Below, piece by piece: positions 1-11,380 of a stretch of 64,000 nucleotides of DNA. The first letter of the stretch is position 1; the number at the start of each line of letters is the position of its first letter. Origin of the DNA: Kalmusia sp. IMI 367209. Taxonomy: Eukaryota; Ascomycota; Dothideomycetes; Pleosporales; Didymosphaeriaceae. The stretch covers positions 1,364,001-1,428,000 of the forward strand of contig JAPEUQ010000002.1 of the NCBI GenBank assembly GCA_027946365.1. Reading direction: 5' to 3'. The translations under genes were made by a program, and so were the position numbers. The notes beneath the pieces are model-generated. The model did not search any database, had not been told where the DNA came from, and saw nothing but the letters and a program-made list of their open reading frames with translations.

Positions 1-82
1 TTAGGTCATTGCAAGTCATTGCAAAGAAAAATCGAGCCGAGGAAGCTAGGGTGCGACATTGACATCGTACGCCCCGGAGTAC

Positions 83-88
83 TATATA
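83..88 (+). promoter_or_regulatory. TATA-like element upstream of the first gene
   Basis: A TATATA run lies about 150 bases upstream of the ATG at 235, after a GC-rich stretch. It fits a core promoter for the small secreted protein gene. Position and sequence are the only evidence. Confidence 0.4.
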
Positions 89-234
89 GAATGACAGACC
101 CTTTGTTCAAGTTCGTTGCACCCTTGCATAATCGAAGAACAGTCTCTCACAATTTGCCTCTCTGATACTTCACGGCCCAAAGATACTACGAACCCGTATC
201 CTAATTACTTTACTTCGCACTTTGCATTGTCGTC

Positions 235-837
235 ATGCTCTTCAGATCTGTCTGCACAGTTCTCTTAGCTTCTGCGCAACTAGCTGTTGGGACTCCCGTC
301 CAATCGTTGAGCAATGGCCTTTCCACACGGCAAGCTGAAGATGCCAATAACACAGTAATCGCAACACCGCCGACATGCGTTCAAGGCCTGATCACACCCT
401 TCTCAAAGTCGGATCTCGAGTCACTACGGACATGGATGGAGGAGACGGATCCCAATAGCAACGACTTTATTGGGAAGGGTGGTTGGTATCAATGGACATT
501 GGGGAGTGTCAAGGTGAGCTTTACAACGACAGTATGCAACATCAAGGCATGATTGCTGATTTGGAGTTCACCACAGATTTGCAACTACAACACAAATCCA
601 AACGGAACGACTGATGTCAATCTCAATCATAAGGAAATCGGGCGATGCCTTGAGGACGTACGCGATACGTGTTGCTCTCCCACGACAGATCAATGGTAAG
701 TTTGGAGACATATGACGTAGTGAAAGGGCAATGAGCGTTTGCTAATCGTTCGTAGTCGAGCGGGAAGATCGGAAGAGCACAGTGTCGAAGGTGTATTACT
801 TGCTTGTCGAGTCGGCCACGTATCGACTGTATGTTAG
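235..837 (+). CDS. Small secreted cysteine-containing protein (effector-like)
   Basis: Three-exon model: 235-513, 577-695 and 756-837, with GTGAGC and GTAAGT donors and CAG and TAG acceptors, giving 159 residues. The N-terminus (MLFRSVCTVLLASAQLAVGT) is a classical signal peptide. The mature part has about eight cysteines (PPTC, ICNYN, RCLED, a CC pair, WCRAG, LACR and a final C), which suggests a disulphide-bonded extracellular protein. I do not recognise the family. A TATA-like element lies about 150 bases upstream of the start. Exon 3 contains a 16-base match to an Illumina adapter (see findings), so the C-terminus needs checking, although the closing cysteines read as a sensible end. Function is unknown; size, signal peptide and cysteine content resemble fungal candidate effectors, but that is inference. 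Confidence 0.7.
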
Positions 838-1211
838 CAGCAGCAACGAGGAAGGTTTGACCGAAGCATCATAGTACAAAATAGCATTCGGGGCGGGGGA
901 AGAGCGGGGATGTTTATCTCGCTATACTGTGGGGGAAGGAGTTCGGCGATATTCAATTATGACATGCACGCCCTAACGAAACATATGTACAATAGATAAC
1001 AAAATCAAAAACGGAATTACTACTGAACCATGTAGCGTGCTTGAGGCGTTTCTAGTGCCGCCGGCAACGGTTGTGTGTGATAAATTTTAGTGGCTTGGCG
1101 CACTGCGAAAAAGTTGTTCCCTCCCGACCAAGCTAAGAAATTTGATTCTCATCGCGACTGCAGGCAAGAGCTACCGCCCATTGTGCCAGCGACACCTGCT
1201 TCACTACCAAA
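838..1211. other. Intergenic region, CBF5 promoter side
   Basis: No convincing gene. It holds the 3' flank of the secreted protein gene and the CBF5 promoter, including a TGATAAATTTTAG stretch near 1080 that loosely resembles the RRPE motif, and the PAC-like site listed separately. Confidence 0.6.
1148..1155 (-). promoter_or_regulatory. PAC-like motif (ribosome-biogenesis promoter element)
   Basis: CTCATCGC is the reverse complement of the PAC consensus GCGATGAG. It lies 57 bases upstream of the CBF5 ATG. PAC sites mark promoters of ribosome-biogenesis genes in yeasts, so the position is apt. An 8-base match is weak on its own. Confidence 0.45.
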
Positions 1212-2888
1212 ATGGCGCTCGTCCAGACCGACCCCGACGCGTACACAATCAAGCCGCAGGCTGCTGCCGCTCCCATCGACACCAGCGACTGGCCACTGCT
1301 GCTCAAAAATTACAGCGACTGTATGCAGCTCCTACCATAGCTTCAACCAACACTACTGACCTCGCAATAGTGCTCGTCCGAACGGCGCACTTCACTCCCA
1401 TCCCTTCAGGATGCTCGCCGCATGCCCGCGACCTGAAGCAATATGTTAGTTCGGGTGTGATCAACCTCGACAAGCCCTCGAACCCCTCCAGTCACGAAGT
1501 CGTAGCTTGGATCAAGCGGATACTGAGGTACTTTGGTCAATTTGAAAGTATCGAGTGTGTGACTGACAGAACCACAGAGTGGAGAAGACTGGCCATAGCG
1601 GTACCCTCGACCCGAAGGTCACTGGATGTCTCATCGTCTGCATTGATCGCGCGACCCGTCTCGTCAAGTCCCAGCAGGGAGCCGGAAAGGAGTATGTTTG
1701 CGTCATTCGCCTGCATGACAAGCTGCCTGGCGGCGAGGCTCAATTCGCTCGCGCTCTTGAGACCCTCACCGGTGCCCTGTTCCAGCGACCGCCGCTCATT
1801 TCTGCCGTCAAGCGACAGCTCCGTATCCGAACTATCCACGATAGCAAACTGTACGAGTTTGACAATGAGAGGCAGCTTGGTGTTTTCTGGGTGAGCTGCG
1901 AGGCCGGAACTTATATTCGTACACTCTGTGTGCATTTGGGTCTGCTACTCGGTGTGGGTGCACACATGCAGGAGCTGCGACGAGTAAGGAGTGGAGCTAT
2001 GGACGAGTCAAAGGATATGGTCACGCTGCACGATGTTATGGATGCACAATGGATGCAGGACAACAATCGCGATGAGGAATACTTGCGCTATGTCATCTCG
2101 CCGCTGGAGACCCTATTGACAAGCTACAAGCGCATCGTTGTAAAGGACAGCTCAGTCAACGCAATCTGCTACGGTGCGAAGCTCATGATTCCCGGTCTGC
2201 TTCGATTCGGTACGTTACCTTCGAGTGTATATTTGAGCTTCACTGACAAAATTTTACAGAGAAAGAAATTCAGCTCTACGAAGAAGTCGTTCTCATGACT
2301 ACGAAGGGTGAGGCTATTGCGCTTGCCTATGCGCAGATGTCTGCTGTCGAGATGTCATCCTGCGACCACGGTGTTGTCGCGCGCATCAAGCGTGTCATCA
2401 TGGAGCGAGACCTGTATCCGCGACGATGGGGCTTGGGTCCCGTTGCCACTGAGAAGAAGAAGATGAAGGAGAATGGCACTCTTGATGTAAGTTTTTCTCT
2501 CCTTTACAGGGATGAGCAGCAGCTAATTAGCCCCAAGAAATTCGGTCGTACAAATGAGAAGACTCCCGCACAGTGGACTTCCAACTATAAAGACTATGAC
2601 CAAAATAGCCAATCTGCCGATGTAGTCATGGGTGAAACCACGACCACCAGCGAGGTTCTTGCAGCTCCACCAGTCCCACCGACTGGCGTCGAGGAAGAGG
2701 CAAGTGATGAGGTCGAAGCAACTAAGAGCAAGAAGCGCAAGAGTCGAGATGAAGAGGAGTCACCTGAAGACAAGGCCGCACGCAAGGCCGCCAAAAAGGC
2801 GAAAAAAGAAGCAAAGGAGCTAAAAAAGGCCGAGAAGAAAAAGAGAGAGTCTCTCGTGAGCCAGGCCGCCGACTCTGATTCTGATTAA
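1212..2888 (+). CDS. CBF5: H/ACA snoRNP pseudouridine synthase (dyskerin/Cbf5)
   Basis: Catalytic subunit of H/ACA ribonucleoproteins; it converts rRNA and snRNA uridines to pseudouridine in the nucleolus, guided by snoRNAs, with Nop10, Nhp2 and Gar1. The start [17 protein letters not shown] is typical of the fungal protein. The catalytic box [14 protein letters not shown] carries the active-site Asp. The dyskerin-like segment [15 protein letters not shown] precedes it, the TruB fold follows, then a PUA domain ([19 protein letters not shown] and onward). The C-terminus is a Lys-rich tail ([20 protein letters not shown]), as expected for a nucleolar protein. Introns: about 1322-1370, 1528-1577, 2210-2259 and 2487-2537; the last ends at an AAG acceptor and is in frame without a stop, so a naive reading would retain it. 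A PAC-like site lies just upstream. Identification is near certain; exon edges are inferred from splice signals and conservation. Confidence 0.97.
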
Positions 2889-3170
2889 ACGATTGGATTA
2901 GCCGTAGTCCAATCTGTTTGACAGGAAAAAAAATCGCGCGACCTATTCGATTGCGAGCCTACTGTGCTCTGCAAACGCATGTACAGTTTGCGGATCAGGA
3001 TACCTCATTATTTCCATTGCTTTTGTAGCATACGACAGCGTGTCGATATCGGCGTTATAGGCTGGCTTGGTGGAGTTTCGGAGCAACCTGGTTCGATGGA
3101 CAGCAGGGGTGTTGAGTTTGACGCAGGTGTTGGAGAACGGCGGAGCGAATTCACAGAACCCTGATGTAGA

Positions 3171-3184
3171 TTCTCGAACGTGAA
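3171..3184 (+). promoter_or_regulatory. Partial heat-shock element
   Basis: TTCtcGAA followed after three bases by GAA. This gives two perfectly spaced HSF half-sites plus a slightly gapped third, about 280 bases upstream of the SIS1 start. It is weaker than the element at 3276. Confidence 0.4.
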
Positions 3185-3275
3185 GCTAGCAGGTTCGAAA
3201 AGATGAATATTATCAATTGTTAAATGTTTCGATATCTGATCTTTGCGTGTCAATTGCATGTACATGCTCGTGATG

Positions 3276-3293
3276 GAAGGTTCTCGAACATTC
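3276..3293 (+). promoter_or_regulatory. Canonical four-unit heat-shock element (HSE)
   Basis: The sequence GAAggTTCtcGAAcaTTC has four alternating GAA/TTC units with the exact two-base spacing HSF trimers need. It lies 170 bases upstream of the SIS1 ATG. SIS1 is a classic Hsf1 target in yeast, so binding by the HSF encoded at 42700-45024 is likely. Confidence 0.85.
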
Positions 3294-3462
3294 TTCCATC
3301 GGCGGGCTAGCTCTGACGTCTTCGGCGAAAGCGCGCTTTGACCGCCAAACGGTGGGGAGACCTCCAATGCAAGTAATAAAGCGCACCTCAACCTCTTGCA
3401 CCGCTCCGACCCAGATTTGCACACGAACACGAACCCCATTATCTAACTATACATAATTCACA

Positions 3463-4805
3463 ATGGTCAAGGAGACCAAGCTTTACGATTCGTTAAGTGA
3501 GTCTGCCCGCGTGTAGCCCCTCCACCCCGCGGCTCCCAGCCTGCCTCTTGCTTCTGTAGCAAACACGGTAGACAGCTTGCTTACATGTACTTCTAGGCAT
3601 ACAACCTTCCGCTACGCAAGATGAGATCAAGAAAGCATACCGCAAAGCAGCGCTGAAATGGCACCCCGACAAGAACAAGGATAATCCGTCTGCTGCCGAT
3701 AAGTTCAAAGGTAAGATACAGTACCCTCTAACTCACCACCAAGACACACACAAGCTAATACTCCTGCAGAGGTCTCGCAGGCCTACGAAATTCTATCCGA
3801 TCCCGAAAAGCGCAAGACCTACGATCAGTACGGCCTCGAATTCCTCCTCCGCGGTGGGGCCCCACCGCCAGAAGGTGGTGCCGGCCCAGGCGGCAACCCA
3901 TTTGAAGCTGGCGGTGGCGGCTTCCCCTTCACATCTCAGGGTGGCATGCCCGGCGGTACGCGGACGTTTCACTTCAATACCGGTGGTGGTGGAGGAGGCG
4001 GCAGCGGCTTCCATTTCTCGAACGCGGAAAATATATTCGCCGAATTCATGCGCGGGCAGGGTGGCATGGGTGGTGGTGACGATGACGACTTTGGATTTGG
4101 CGGTTTTGGCATGGGAGGAATGCCTGGCGGGCTCGGTGGCATGGGCGGAGGCTCGAAGAGGAGAGGGCCTGGCGGGTCGAGGTTCGAAGGGGGGAGGAGA
4201 GCGCCCGCGCCGGAGGTCACGGTCGTCGAGAAGCCGCTGCCAGTATCGCTCGAGGAGCTTTTCAACGGCACGACGAAGAAGATGAAGATCAAGCGTAAGA
4301 CGTACGATCAGGCAACTGGCAAGCAGAGCACGCAGGATCGGATTCTGGAAGTGCCGATCAAGAAGGGATTGAAAGCTGGCAGCAAGATCAAATTCTCAGA
4401 TGTTGGCGATCAGGTCGAAGGTGGGACGCAAGATCTGCACTTCATTGTGTCAGAGGTAGGTCATTCCCTTCTACATACACTAGGATGACAGAAGAAGCTA
4501 ACGATGTCTAGAAACCGCATGCTCTCTTCACCCGCGAAGGCGACGACATCAAACACATCATCGAGCTCGAATTGAAAGAAGCGCTAACAGGTTGGTCACG
4601 AACGGTTCAAACAATCGACGGAAAGCAAGTGCCAGTCCGAAGCGGTGGCCCAACAGGCCCCGACTTCTCGGAACGCTTCCCCAGCCTAGGAATGCCGAAG
4701 AGCAAGAAGCCCAACGAGCGCGGTGATTTCGTCATCGGCGTGCGCATCAATTTCCCGAAGTCGCTCACCTCACAGCAAAAAGAACAGCTCAAGCAAATCC
4801 TATGA
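3463..4805 (+). CDS. SIS1: Type II (class B) J-domain co-chaperone, Sis1-like
   Basis: Hsp40 partner of Hsp70 in cytosol and nucleus; it stimulates Hsp70 ATP hydrolysis and hands over substrates. Exons: 3463-3496, 3597-3710, 3770-4455 and 4512-4805. The J domain spans roughly residues 1-70 and has the essential HPD in [10 protein letters not shown] long Gly/Phe-rich region with G-rich tracts follows ([21 protein letters not shown]). Then come the two C-terminal beta-sandwich substrate domains ([20 protein letters not shown] and later [20 protein letters not shown]). There is no CxxCxGxG zinc-finger set, which separates it from Ydj1-type Hsp40s. Introns 1 and 2 fall within the J domain. A perfect HSE upstream predicts heat induction. 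The convergent P5B ATPase gene lies downstream. Confidence 0.96.
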
Positions 4806-5533
4806 GAGCGACACTCGGGATTTCGCTAGGCCACAACACCACGGAATCCTCACAGGCGTGAGGACGCAACATCCCACCAATATCGGAACCTGACGCTGAT
4901 AGCGCGTCTCAGCGCCCCTGGCATAGCCCGAATATCTTTCCACAATACTTTCATCTAGTTTGTTTCTTGGGCGGTTTAGCTGGGCGCTCGGACCGAGCGC
5001 AGGGCGTTTGGGAGGATTATTTCTGTTTGCGCAACCTCCATTGCATTCTCTGCACATTTTTCTCCATACGTATTTCAGCGGGAGGAAGAAGGGGTGGATG
5101 ATCGGGAGACGAGAGACGAAGCGATGCTATGAAACGGTCGATATATAGATCAGTATGATTGATGACCAAATGTGAGAATAATTCGAGTGGGAACGCAATG
5201 CTACCACTCTTCTCGCACGATGACTTGGCTTATATATGCCTCATGGTGATCATCTATCAAATCCTGTCTGATTAGCGATACTTGAAGGAAGGTAGCATAT
5301 ACTACTTAATTAGAAATAGCATCAATAAAGTTGAAGTAAGCAATAATGATGGAATACATTTACTTTTGTTTATTGACTGTTCTATACAATGTGCACTCCT
5401 GGAGCGCTAAGGATACATACAGACATGCCCTCCTCATCTAACGAGTCCCGCATTCTAGCTCCATCTATTTACAATCGACTACTTTCTCAACTTACACCAT
5501 TACACAAGCGGGCTTCGCAGCCCCTTAACAATC
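4806..5533. other. Intergenic region between convergent genes
   Basis: Shared 3' flank of SIS1 (plus) and the P5B ATPase (minus). AT-rich in the second half. Nothing coding or structured recognised. Confidence 0.6.
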
Positions 5534-8500
5534 TCATAACTTCATGCTCTCGGCAATGAGCTTATACTCCTTCCTCTTCTTACTCCACCGCGGATTGAGC
5601 TTCACCTTAGCCAGCCCGATCCACTTTGCCAATACCGGCAACACATACTTCTCGCCAATATACGCGACAAGGAAGTTCCCTACGCCCAAGACTAGCAAAA
5701 ACACCTTGAAGCCGACGCTCATGTATGTTAGCTGCATGAGTTTCGTTATCCACACCGCAGGGTCGAACAGCATGTAACAAGTTACTATAAGCGCGAACAA
5801 GATAGTGATGACGAACGGCAGATTCTGCGACATGGGTTGGCGGAAAGGCCGGCCGACGGAGAGAACGACAGCGCTGAGCGTGTACTGGAAGCAAGACACG
5901 AGGAAGAGCGCCGTATTCTGCGAGTTTAGCGCATTGGAGTGATCTTTGTCAACAACAGGCGGCTGGTACCAGGATTGCTTCTGTACGTATTCGAAGGCGA
6001 TAGCTTGCGTGAGAATGCAAAGTACTATTTGCCCCAGGAGTGGCGTCAACACCTTCCGGGAGACCAAACTGGCGGTCGGTCGTTTGCGCGAGAGCTGTGG
6101 GAAAGCGCCGGACCAGCCCATGAAAATGGCGATGGGAAGGATGAGGAGGAGGTCGATGAAGAGGAACTGGAAGTCACCTAGATTGGATGCAGAAGCGTAG
6201 AGGAAGCTGACCGACGTGAACTGGATGGCGGAGTACAAGCTCATGTATTTGAAGCAGCTGAAGCTTGTGACAAGGGCGGCTCGGCCTTCTTTGATTACTT
6301 GGGGGACGCATGAGATGTCGAAGACACGGCTGGTGAATGGCGCTGCGACCGATGCTTCTGCTTCTGAGAGCGAGATGCCCACATCAGCAGCTTTCAGAGC
6401 ACCACAGTCGTTTGCGCCATCACCACAGAAACCTGCACAGTAATCGATGCTTTGTAGTTTCTCGACCAGCTCGTGCTTCTCATCTGGTGACATGCGCGCA
6501 AAGACCTGTCCGCAAACAAGCATTTCGCGCAAGACTTTTTCAGGTGCGAAATCAATGATCCATCGGAATACGTCTCCACTGACAGCCAAAGAATAGTTTC
6601 GGAGGTTGGAGATATCGTAGGGCAGAGATACATCGGCTTCAGCTGGTGGAGGTAATGGCTTGAGGGTGTTCTCATCTAGCTTGAACATGGGATCATCGAC
6701 GCTCTCCCAGCTCAGACTAGCCAGCGCAGTCCTAGAGTCGCCCTCAACAAAATGTGGAATAAAGCAATGGGCAGTTTTGTTAATCAATCCACATTCCCGA
6801 CCAACGCTGATCGCCGTGAGGATATTGTCACCGGTGCACATGACCGTCCTGATGTTCGCTCTCTCCAGCTCTTCTATCACCGGCGTCGTTGTAGCTTTAA
6901 GCTTATTTTCGAAGATGATGAAGCCGACAAACTCTAAACCACTCTCAGCCTCTTCTCGCTTCATCTTTTGCATCTTAAGCCAGTTTAGTTTAAGGCTCTT
7001 TGTGGCGACCGCAATCACACGAAAACCTTTGTGCGTGTAAAAAGATAGGAGCTCTTCGTAATCCGTAGGGAAACTGTCCGCGCGGCAGATATCTTTCATG
7101 CATTCTGGCGCTCCTTTGACATAGACCTGCCCAGTCTTGGATCCGAATTGGCGCACAACGACACTTGCCCTCCTCAGTTGTGAGACGAACTCGAAGGACT
7201 TGAGTACGCCGAGCTCAACCGGTTTCCTATTCTCATCATCCTCTTCGTCGTCGATGTCGTACTCGCGACCTGGAGGTGGCCGGGCAACAGACGGTCGGAG
7301 CTTATCCTGCTCTTCATCTCCTCCGCCAGTTCGTTGCTCCCCTTCAGTAAAAGTCCAGCCGGTGAAATTGAACATCTTGACATCAAGGGGATCACCCAAA
7401 AGCTCATCATCAATTAGCCGCAAGGAGTGACAAGTAGCCATGGTATACAGAATCGCTTTATGTTTCGCATAATCCACCGTAGGGTCGCGATCGTATCTCG
7501 AGTTGGGAAGCACATCTACGTTTTCGGTTAGGAGCTCGCTGAACCTGTTTGCCGGCCTTTCTACAACTCGTACTCCGAGAACGTCCAGTCCCTCTTCTGT
7601 GAGAGTTCCGGTCTTGTCGAAGCAGACTACATCAAGCTTTCCTCCAACATTGACCCTTTGAGGCGAGATACAAAAGATCTGCTTCTGTTTAAGCCGGGAG
7701 AGCGCAAAGTTGGTCCCGATGGTAAGAGTTGCTGGGAGCGCTGGTGGAACGATGATTGTGATCAAATCGAGCGCGCGGACGACGATCAGATGCCAGGCGA
7801 GGCCAAAGTGAATAAAGTTGATGAAGGAAGCGACAAAACCAATCATTGCAATGCCCGCCATGACTGAAATGTACCGAAAAGAGTCCCGGTAGAATTTGAA
7901 ACCGGAAGGTTTAGGAAAGAGCATCGATCGTACCAATGCACCTTTGGTAGTGTTGAAGCCCGTTCGTACTACCATGGCCAAAGCTGCAGCCTCCTCGTCG
8001 CTGTCGTCTTCGTGAGGTCTTCGAGCACGGATGATCTTCGTTCCAGAGAACAACATATGCCTTGCAATTTCCGGGTGTATCGTGGAAGCGCCGAGATCGA
8101 GCAAATCCAGTGAATCCTCAGTCATCGGGATCTTGGAGACTGGAACCGATTCGCCTGTAAGCATGCTTTCATTGACAATGCAGTCCCCAGAGAGTAGCAA
8201 ACTGTCGCAAGGGAGCTGAGTGAGCGACGGATCCGTGACTTCGTAAACGTCGCCAGGCACCAGTTCCGCCGAGTCTACCGTACGCCAGAATCCGTTTCGT
8301 AGCACACGTACTTCGCATTCAAATCGGGATATTTCTCGTAATCGTTTCATCGTAGCTTTGGTCTCGATCACCGTCGTAGTTATACTGACAACGGAGATAA
8401 CAAATATACACGCAGCATAATAGTAATACTCGTCCACTGACCAAAGGAACAAACTTGCGATTTGGAACACGTAGAACGGATGGAACGCTTCGTCGACCAG

Positions 8501-9624
8501 CAGTTGACCAAGGGGCTTTTCGGCCAGGTCGATAACGTTCTTTCCAAAGACCAATTCGCGGTAGTCTCGCTCTTCGTTATCGAGGCCTTCGCGGAGTGCC
8601 GTGACGTTGGTCCATGAGGGATCCTTCCAAGTATTTGCGAGAATGAACTTGTCCTTGAGCGGGTGGTAGCAAAAACGAATATAGCGATAGTCGAGGCTGC
8701 GCAGCTGCTTAATGACCGGGTCGGAGTCTTCGTCATACTCTCTGTGGCGATGTTTTTCTGGGTCACCGAAGACGGTCGATAGCGAGCGGCCGTAGCTCTG
8801 GTCTTCGATTTGTTGAACCGCAAATTCGCCCCACTGGTTTTCAATCACGACCCACGAGCATTCCTTGAGCGGTGCAGGCCTTCCTATAAGAGCTACCCTC
8901 CATCGTGGAAGCCACCGGAAGATGAGCCAAGCTAGCCCCACTGTGACGGTGCAGAGAACCAGGTATATGCCAAAGCCGACAGTTGATGTATTGAAACCAG
9001 CAACCACAATCGTCAGGTCTTCAGTCAGAATGTAGATCTTTTGGCTGGTACGCCGTCCTCTTGAGCCGTCGCCTGAACCCGTACTGGATACAGAGGATTG
9101 CCTGCGCAACAAAGGCGCATCGACCGATCGCCGACTAGAGAAGCCAGAGGACTTCCGCCGCCTCTGCGACGGCGATGGCGACCCCCCATTTTCCAGCTCA
9201 TCTAGCTCTTCGACAGTATAACCATCGTACTCGATGTCACCATACTCCTCTGCAATTGCTTCTTCCTCAATACCTTCGTCCGAGTCTCGGTCCTCATCGT
9301 AGTAGGTGAAGCTCGCGGTAGAGTCGGCGCGCGCGCGGCGATGGGCAAACGAGGAAATGCTCGTGGGAATGCTCTCCGACATGGGGCCCGCAAACATCTT
9401 GATGGTGGTCGTCAGCTGCTGTCTCGATGTGCGGGGGGCATTCATGGGGCGGAGCTCTACCTCGTCCTGTGCCATCTCCACGTCTGTCATGAAGCTGGTG
9501 CTGTCCCCGTGATTAGCTTCGCTGTTCACACGATGTGCGCTGCGAATGCATACTTGCTGATATTCGAGCCCTGCCGATAAAACGACCTCCTGCGCCGCCT
9601 CTCCGGGCTCCCGTTGGCGTCCAT
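5534..9624 (-). CDS. YPK9: P5B-type cation/polyamine ATPase (Ypk9 / ATP13A2-like)
   Basis: A P-type ATPase of the vacuolar or lysosomal membrane; animal relatives export polyamines from lysosomes and yeast Ypk9 aids metal tolerance. Visible motifs: TGES of the actuator loop near residue 472; PPALP in the transmembrane part near 611, diagnostic of P5B (P5A has PPELP); the phosphorylation motif DKTGTLT near 650; and GDGANDCGAL near 1049. About ten hydrophobic segments are visible. The N-terminus is acidic and Ser/Arg-rich. The 1,331-aa open frame begins at 9529, but I prefer the ATG at 9624 (MDANGSPERRRRRSFYRQGS). This is joined over a 53-nt GTATGC...CAG intron (9553-9501) in the correct phase, replacing an intron-read N-terminus. 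No other intron is needed. Symbol is by family resemblance. Confidence 0.95.
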
Positions 9625-9709
9625 GGTGTCGACGCTAGAAAATGTCGTAGAAATGTCAAGGCATGGTGGAGGCCGACGAAAAGAGCTGGGATGGTCAATT
9701 GTCCAACAG

Positions 9710-9790
9710 CCCCAAATGTGTGCACAGGGCAGGTATGACGATGAACCTTGAGCCCTTATCGTTCCTAGCGGGCCTAGTCCGGAAAAGGAA
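9710..9790 (+). repeat. Diverged dispersed repeat, copy A
   Basis: Shares long patches with 10651-10740: ccccaaatgtgtgcaca against ccccagaagtgtccaca, then gtatgacgatg against gtatgacaatg, then a shared run with cttatcg and ggtccg/agtccg. Several indels separate the copies. Origin unknown; it may be a degraded transposon end or duplicated promoter DNA. Confidence 0.55.
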
Positions 9791-10497
9791 AGCTAGTCCT
9801 TGCCAGGCCTCAATACACAAATTATCTCTGGATATCGCTCTGATTACTTGCGCTCTTGTACTTTTTCCAATATTGGAGTAAATCGTCTCATTAGGCCGGT
9901 TCAGACCGCTGACTTGAAGATCATCGAGCTGCGTTCCATGTACAGCTTGACTACCTCCATAACAGCAACATTGTGGAAATCGATGGCAAGCTCAGTCTCG
10001 AGGGGACAGTATTCTTATCTATCTTACTTTACTTAATGTATTGCTCGCATGCGTCTTTGCGTCAAACCCTTCCCCCCTGGCTTGATGGTACAGTCGGGAT
10101 GAAAATTTGCGAATTTTTCCACTTTTGTATCACATATCCTGGGGTGGTTTGACACACAATACGTCCTCAAGAATTCATTCTACTACTATGATACCGTAGT
10201 ACTGTCATATACGCATGATTGCATAGGTATACGTTTATACATTGGTAAAGCATCACGTCATAAGAGAGTTCAGGTCTGCTTGTATTGAACACTAAGAAAA
10301 AATGACATCCAACCAATGCTACATGTAGCGACCGCATGAAGTCAGCTTTACAGTGAGCCTTGAGCCGTCCTGACATATTATTTCACATTCCCTACATGAC
10401 AGAAATATCCAACTTATCATCCAACGTTCCAGTTCCATACCTTTAACCAGGTCTTCCGTTGTATGTTGTGATACGTTCTCAAATACGAAGCTCCCGC

Positions 10498-10625
10498 GAT
10501 TCCCATAGGCTTTGTCTGGAGTGTAGGTGATATCGCCAAGGCGATTGAGTTAATGAACACCATATACCAAGCACCTAAAGACATGGGGCGGCGCTACTTC
10601 CAAGTTCCAGTCAATGATTTAGTCC
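10498..10625 (+). pseudogene. Decayed copy of the 5' exon of the ULD-type gene
   Basis: Forward translation gives GFVWSVGDIAKAIELMNTIY, which aligns with AAFGWSAGDIAKAISILNTIY at the start of the gene at 11381. The match fades over the next 15 codons, and a TGA closes the frame. There is no start codon. Several differences are C-to-T on this strand (agcgcagg to agtgtagg, gacatc to gatatc), as expected of repeat-induced point mutation or deamination. It is about 880 bases upstream of the intact copy, same strand. Confidence 0.75.
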
Positions 10626-10650
10626 CTGGATGAGACTAGATTACCCCACG

Positions 10651-10740
10651 GCCCCAGAAGTGTCCACAAAGCATGTATGACAATGGGCCTTAGGCATGCG
10701 ACCTTATCGCTTCCTATGGCTCTCTGGTCCGCTTCGAGAG
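10651..10740 (+). repeat. Diverged dispersed repeat, copy B
   Basis: Partner of the repeat at 9710-9790, in the same orientation about 940 bases downstream and just after the decayed exon copy. The association suggests that a larger segment was duplicated and then decayed. Confidence 0.55.
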
Positions 10741-11380
10741 AGGCAGGCCAGTATGTCAATACCTAATTCACCCATCTCTTAGTTCGAAAAATAATAACTC
10801 TGGGACCCATTCTATTGTCAAGTGTCGATATTTGAGCCTTTCGTTGCTGTATATAGTGAATATGACCATAGCTCCACCTTTCGAATAGCTCGTCGTCTAA
10901 TTACTTTCAAGAAGCTCGCAGGCTGATCATCATCACTGCAGCAAAGTACGTACAGTATATCGCTCAACTTTGAAGACATATTACGAGCTGAGTTCCACCT
11001 TTGATACCCGGTAGGAATGTCCTCATTCTTGTGTTCTCTCACCGTATACACATTTACAGAACAAATATTGAAGGACTTCCTTGTACGTATTCCATATTCT
11101 GGGGATCCATCTACAGCGAGCTCCCAAGCTTTTATCTAATTTTGTGTAGCTGTGTCGATGATGTACCTTCTGCAGTATGGTTCGTCTGTTGTGCTTACCA
11201 GCTCTGCGAATACGGGATGGATGAACCAATCTCGAGCGTATGCATGCAGCCACAATACGTCAGATTCAGCCTGCGTCTTTTTTTCCAACGGCACAGCCCC
11301 GAACCCTCCCGCCGTTGCTTCTAAAATCTCTCTGTCCACCGAACTCCTTTTCCATTTTACGCTAACGATCAAACGTGATA

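Larger units (their letters stand above)
2889..3462. other. Intergenic region carrying the SIS1 heat-shock promoter
   Basis: No gene seen. The downstream two thirds contain several GAA/TTC blocks in heat-shock-element spacing, listed separately. The first part is the CBF5 3' flank with an A-rich run near 2923. Confidence 0.6.
9625..11380. other. Large intergenic region with relics
   Basis: A 1.75-kb stretch with no intact gene. It includes the P5B ATPase promoter, two diverged copies of a short repeat, and a decayed copy of the first exon of the downstream ULD-type gene, each listed separately. The remainder is AT-rich and unstructured to my eye. Confidence 0.6.
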
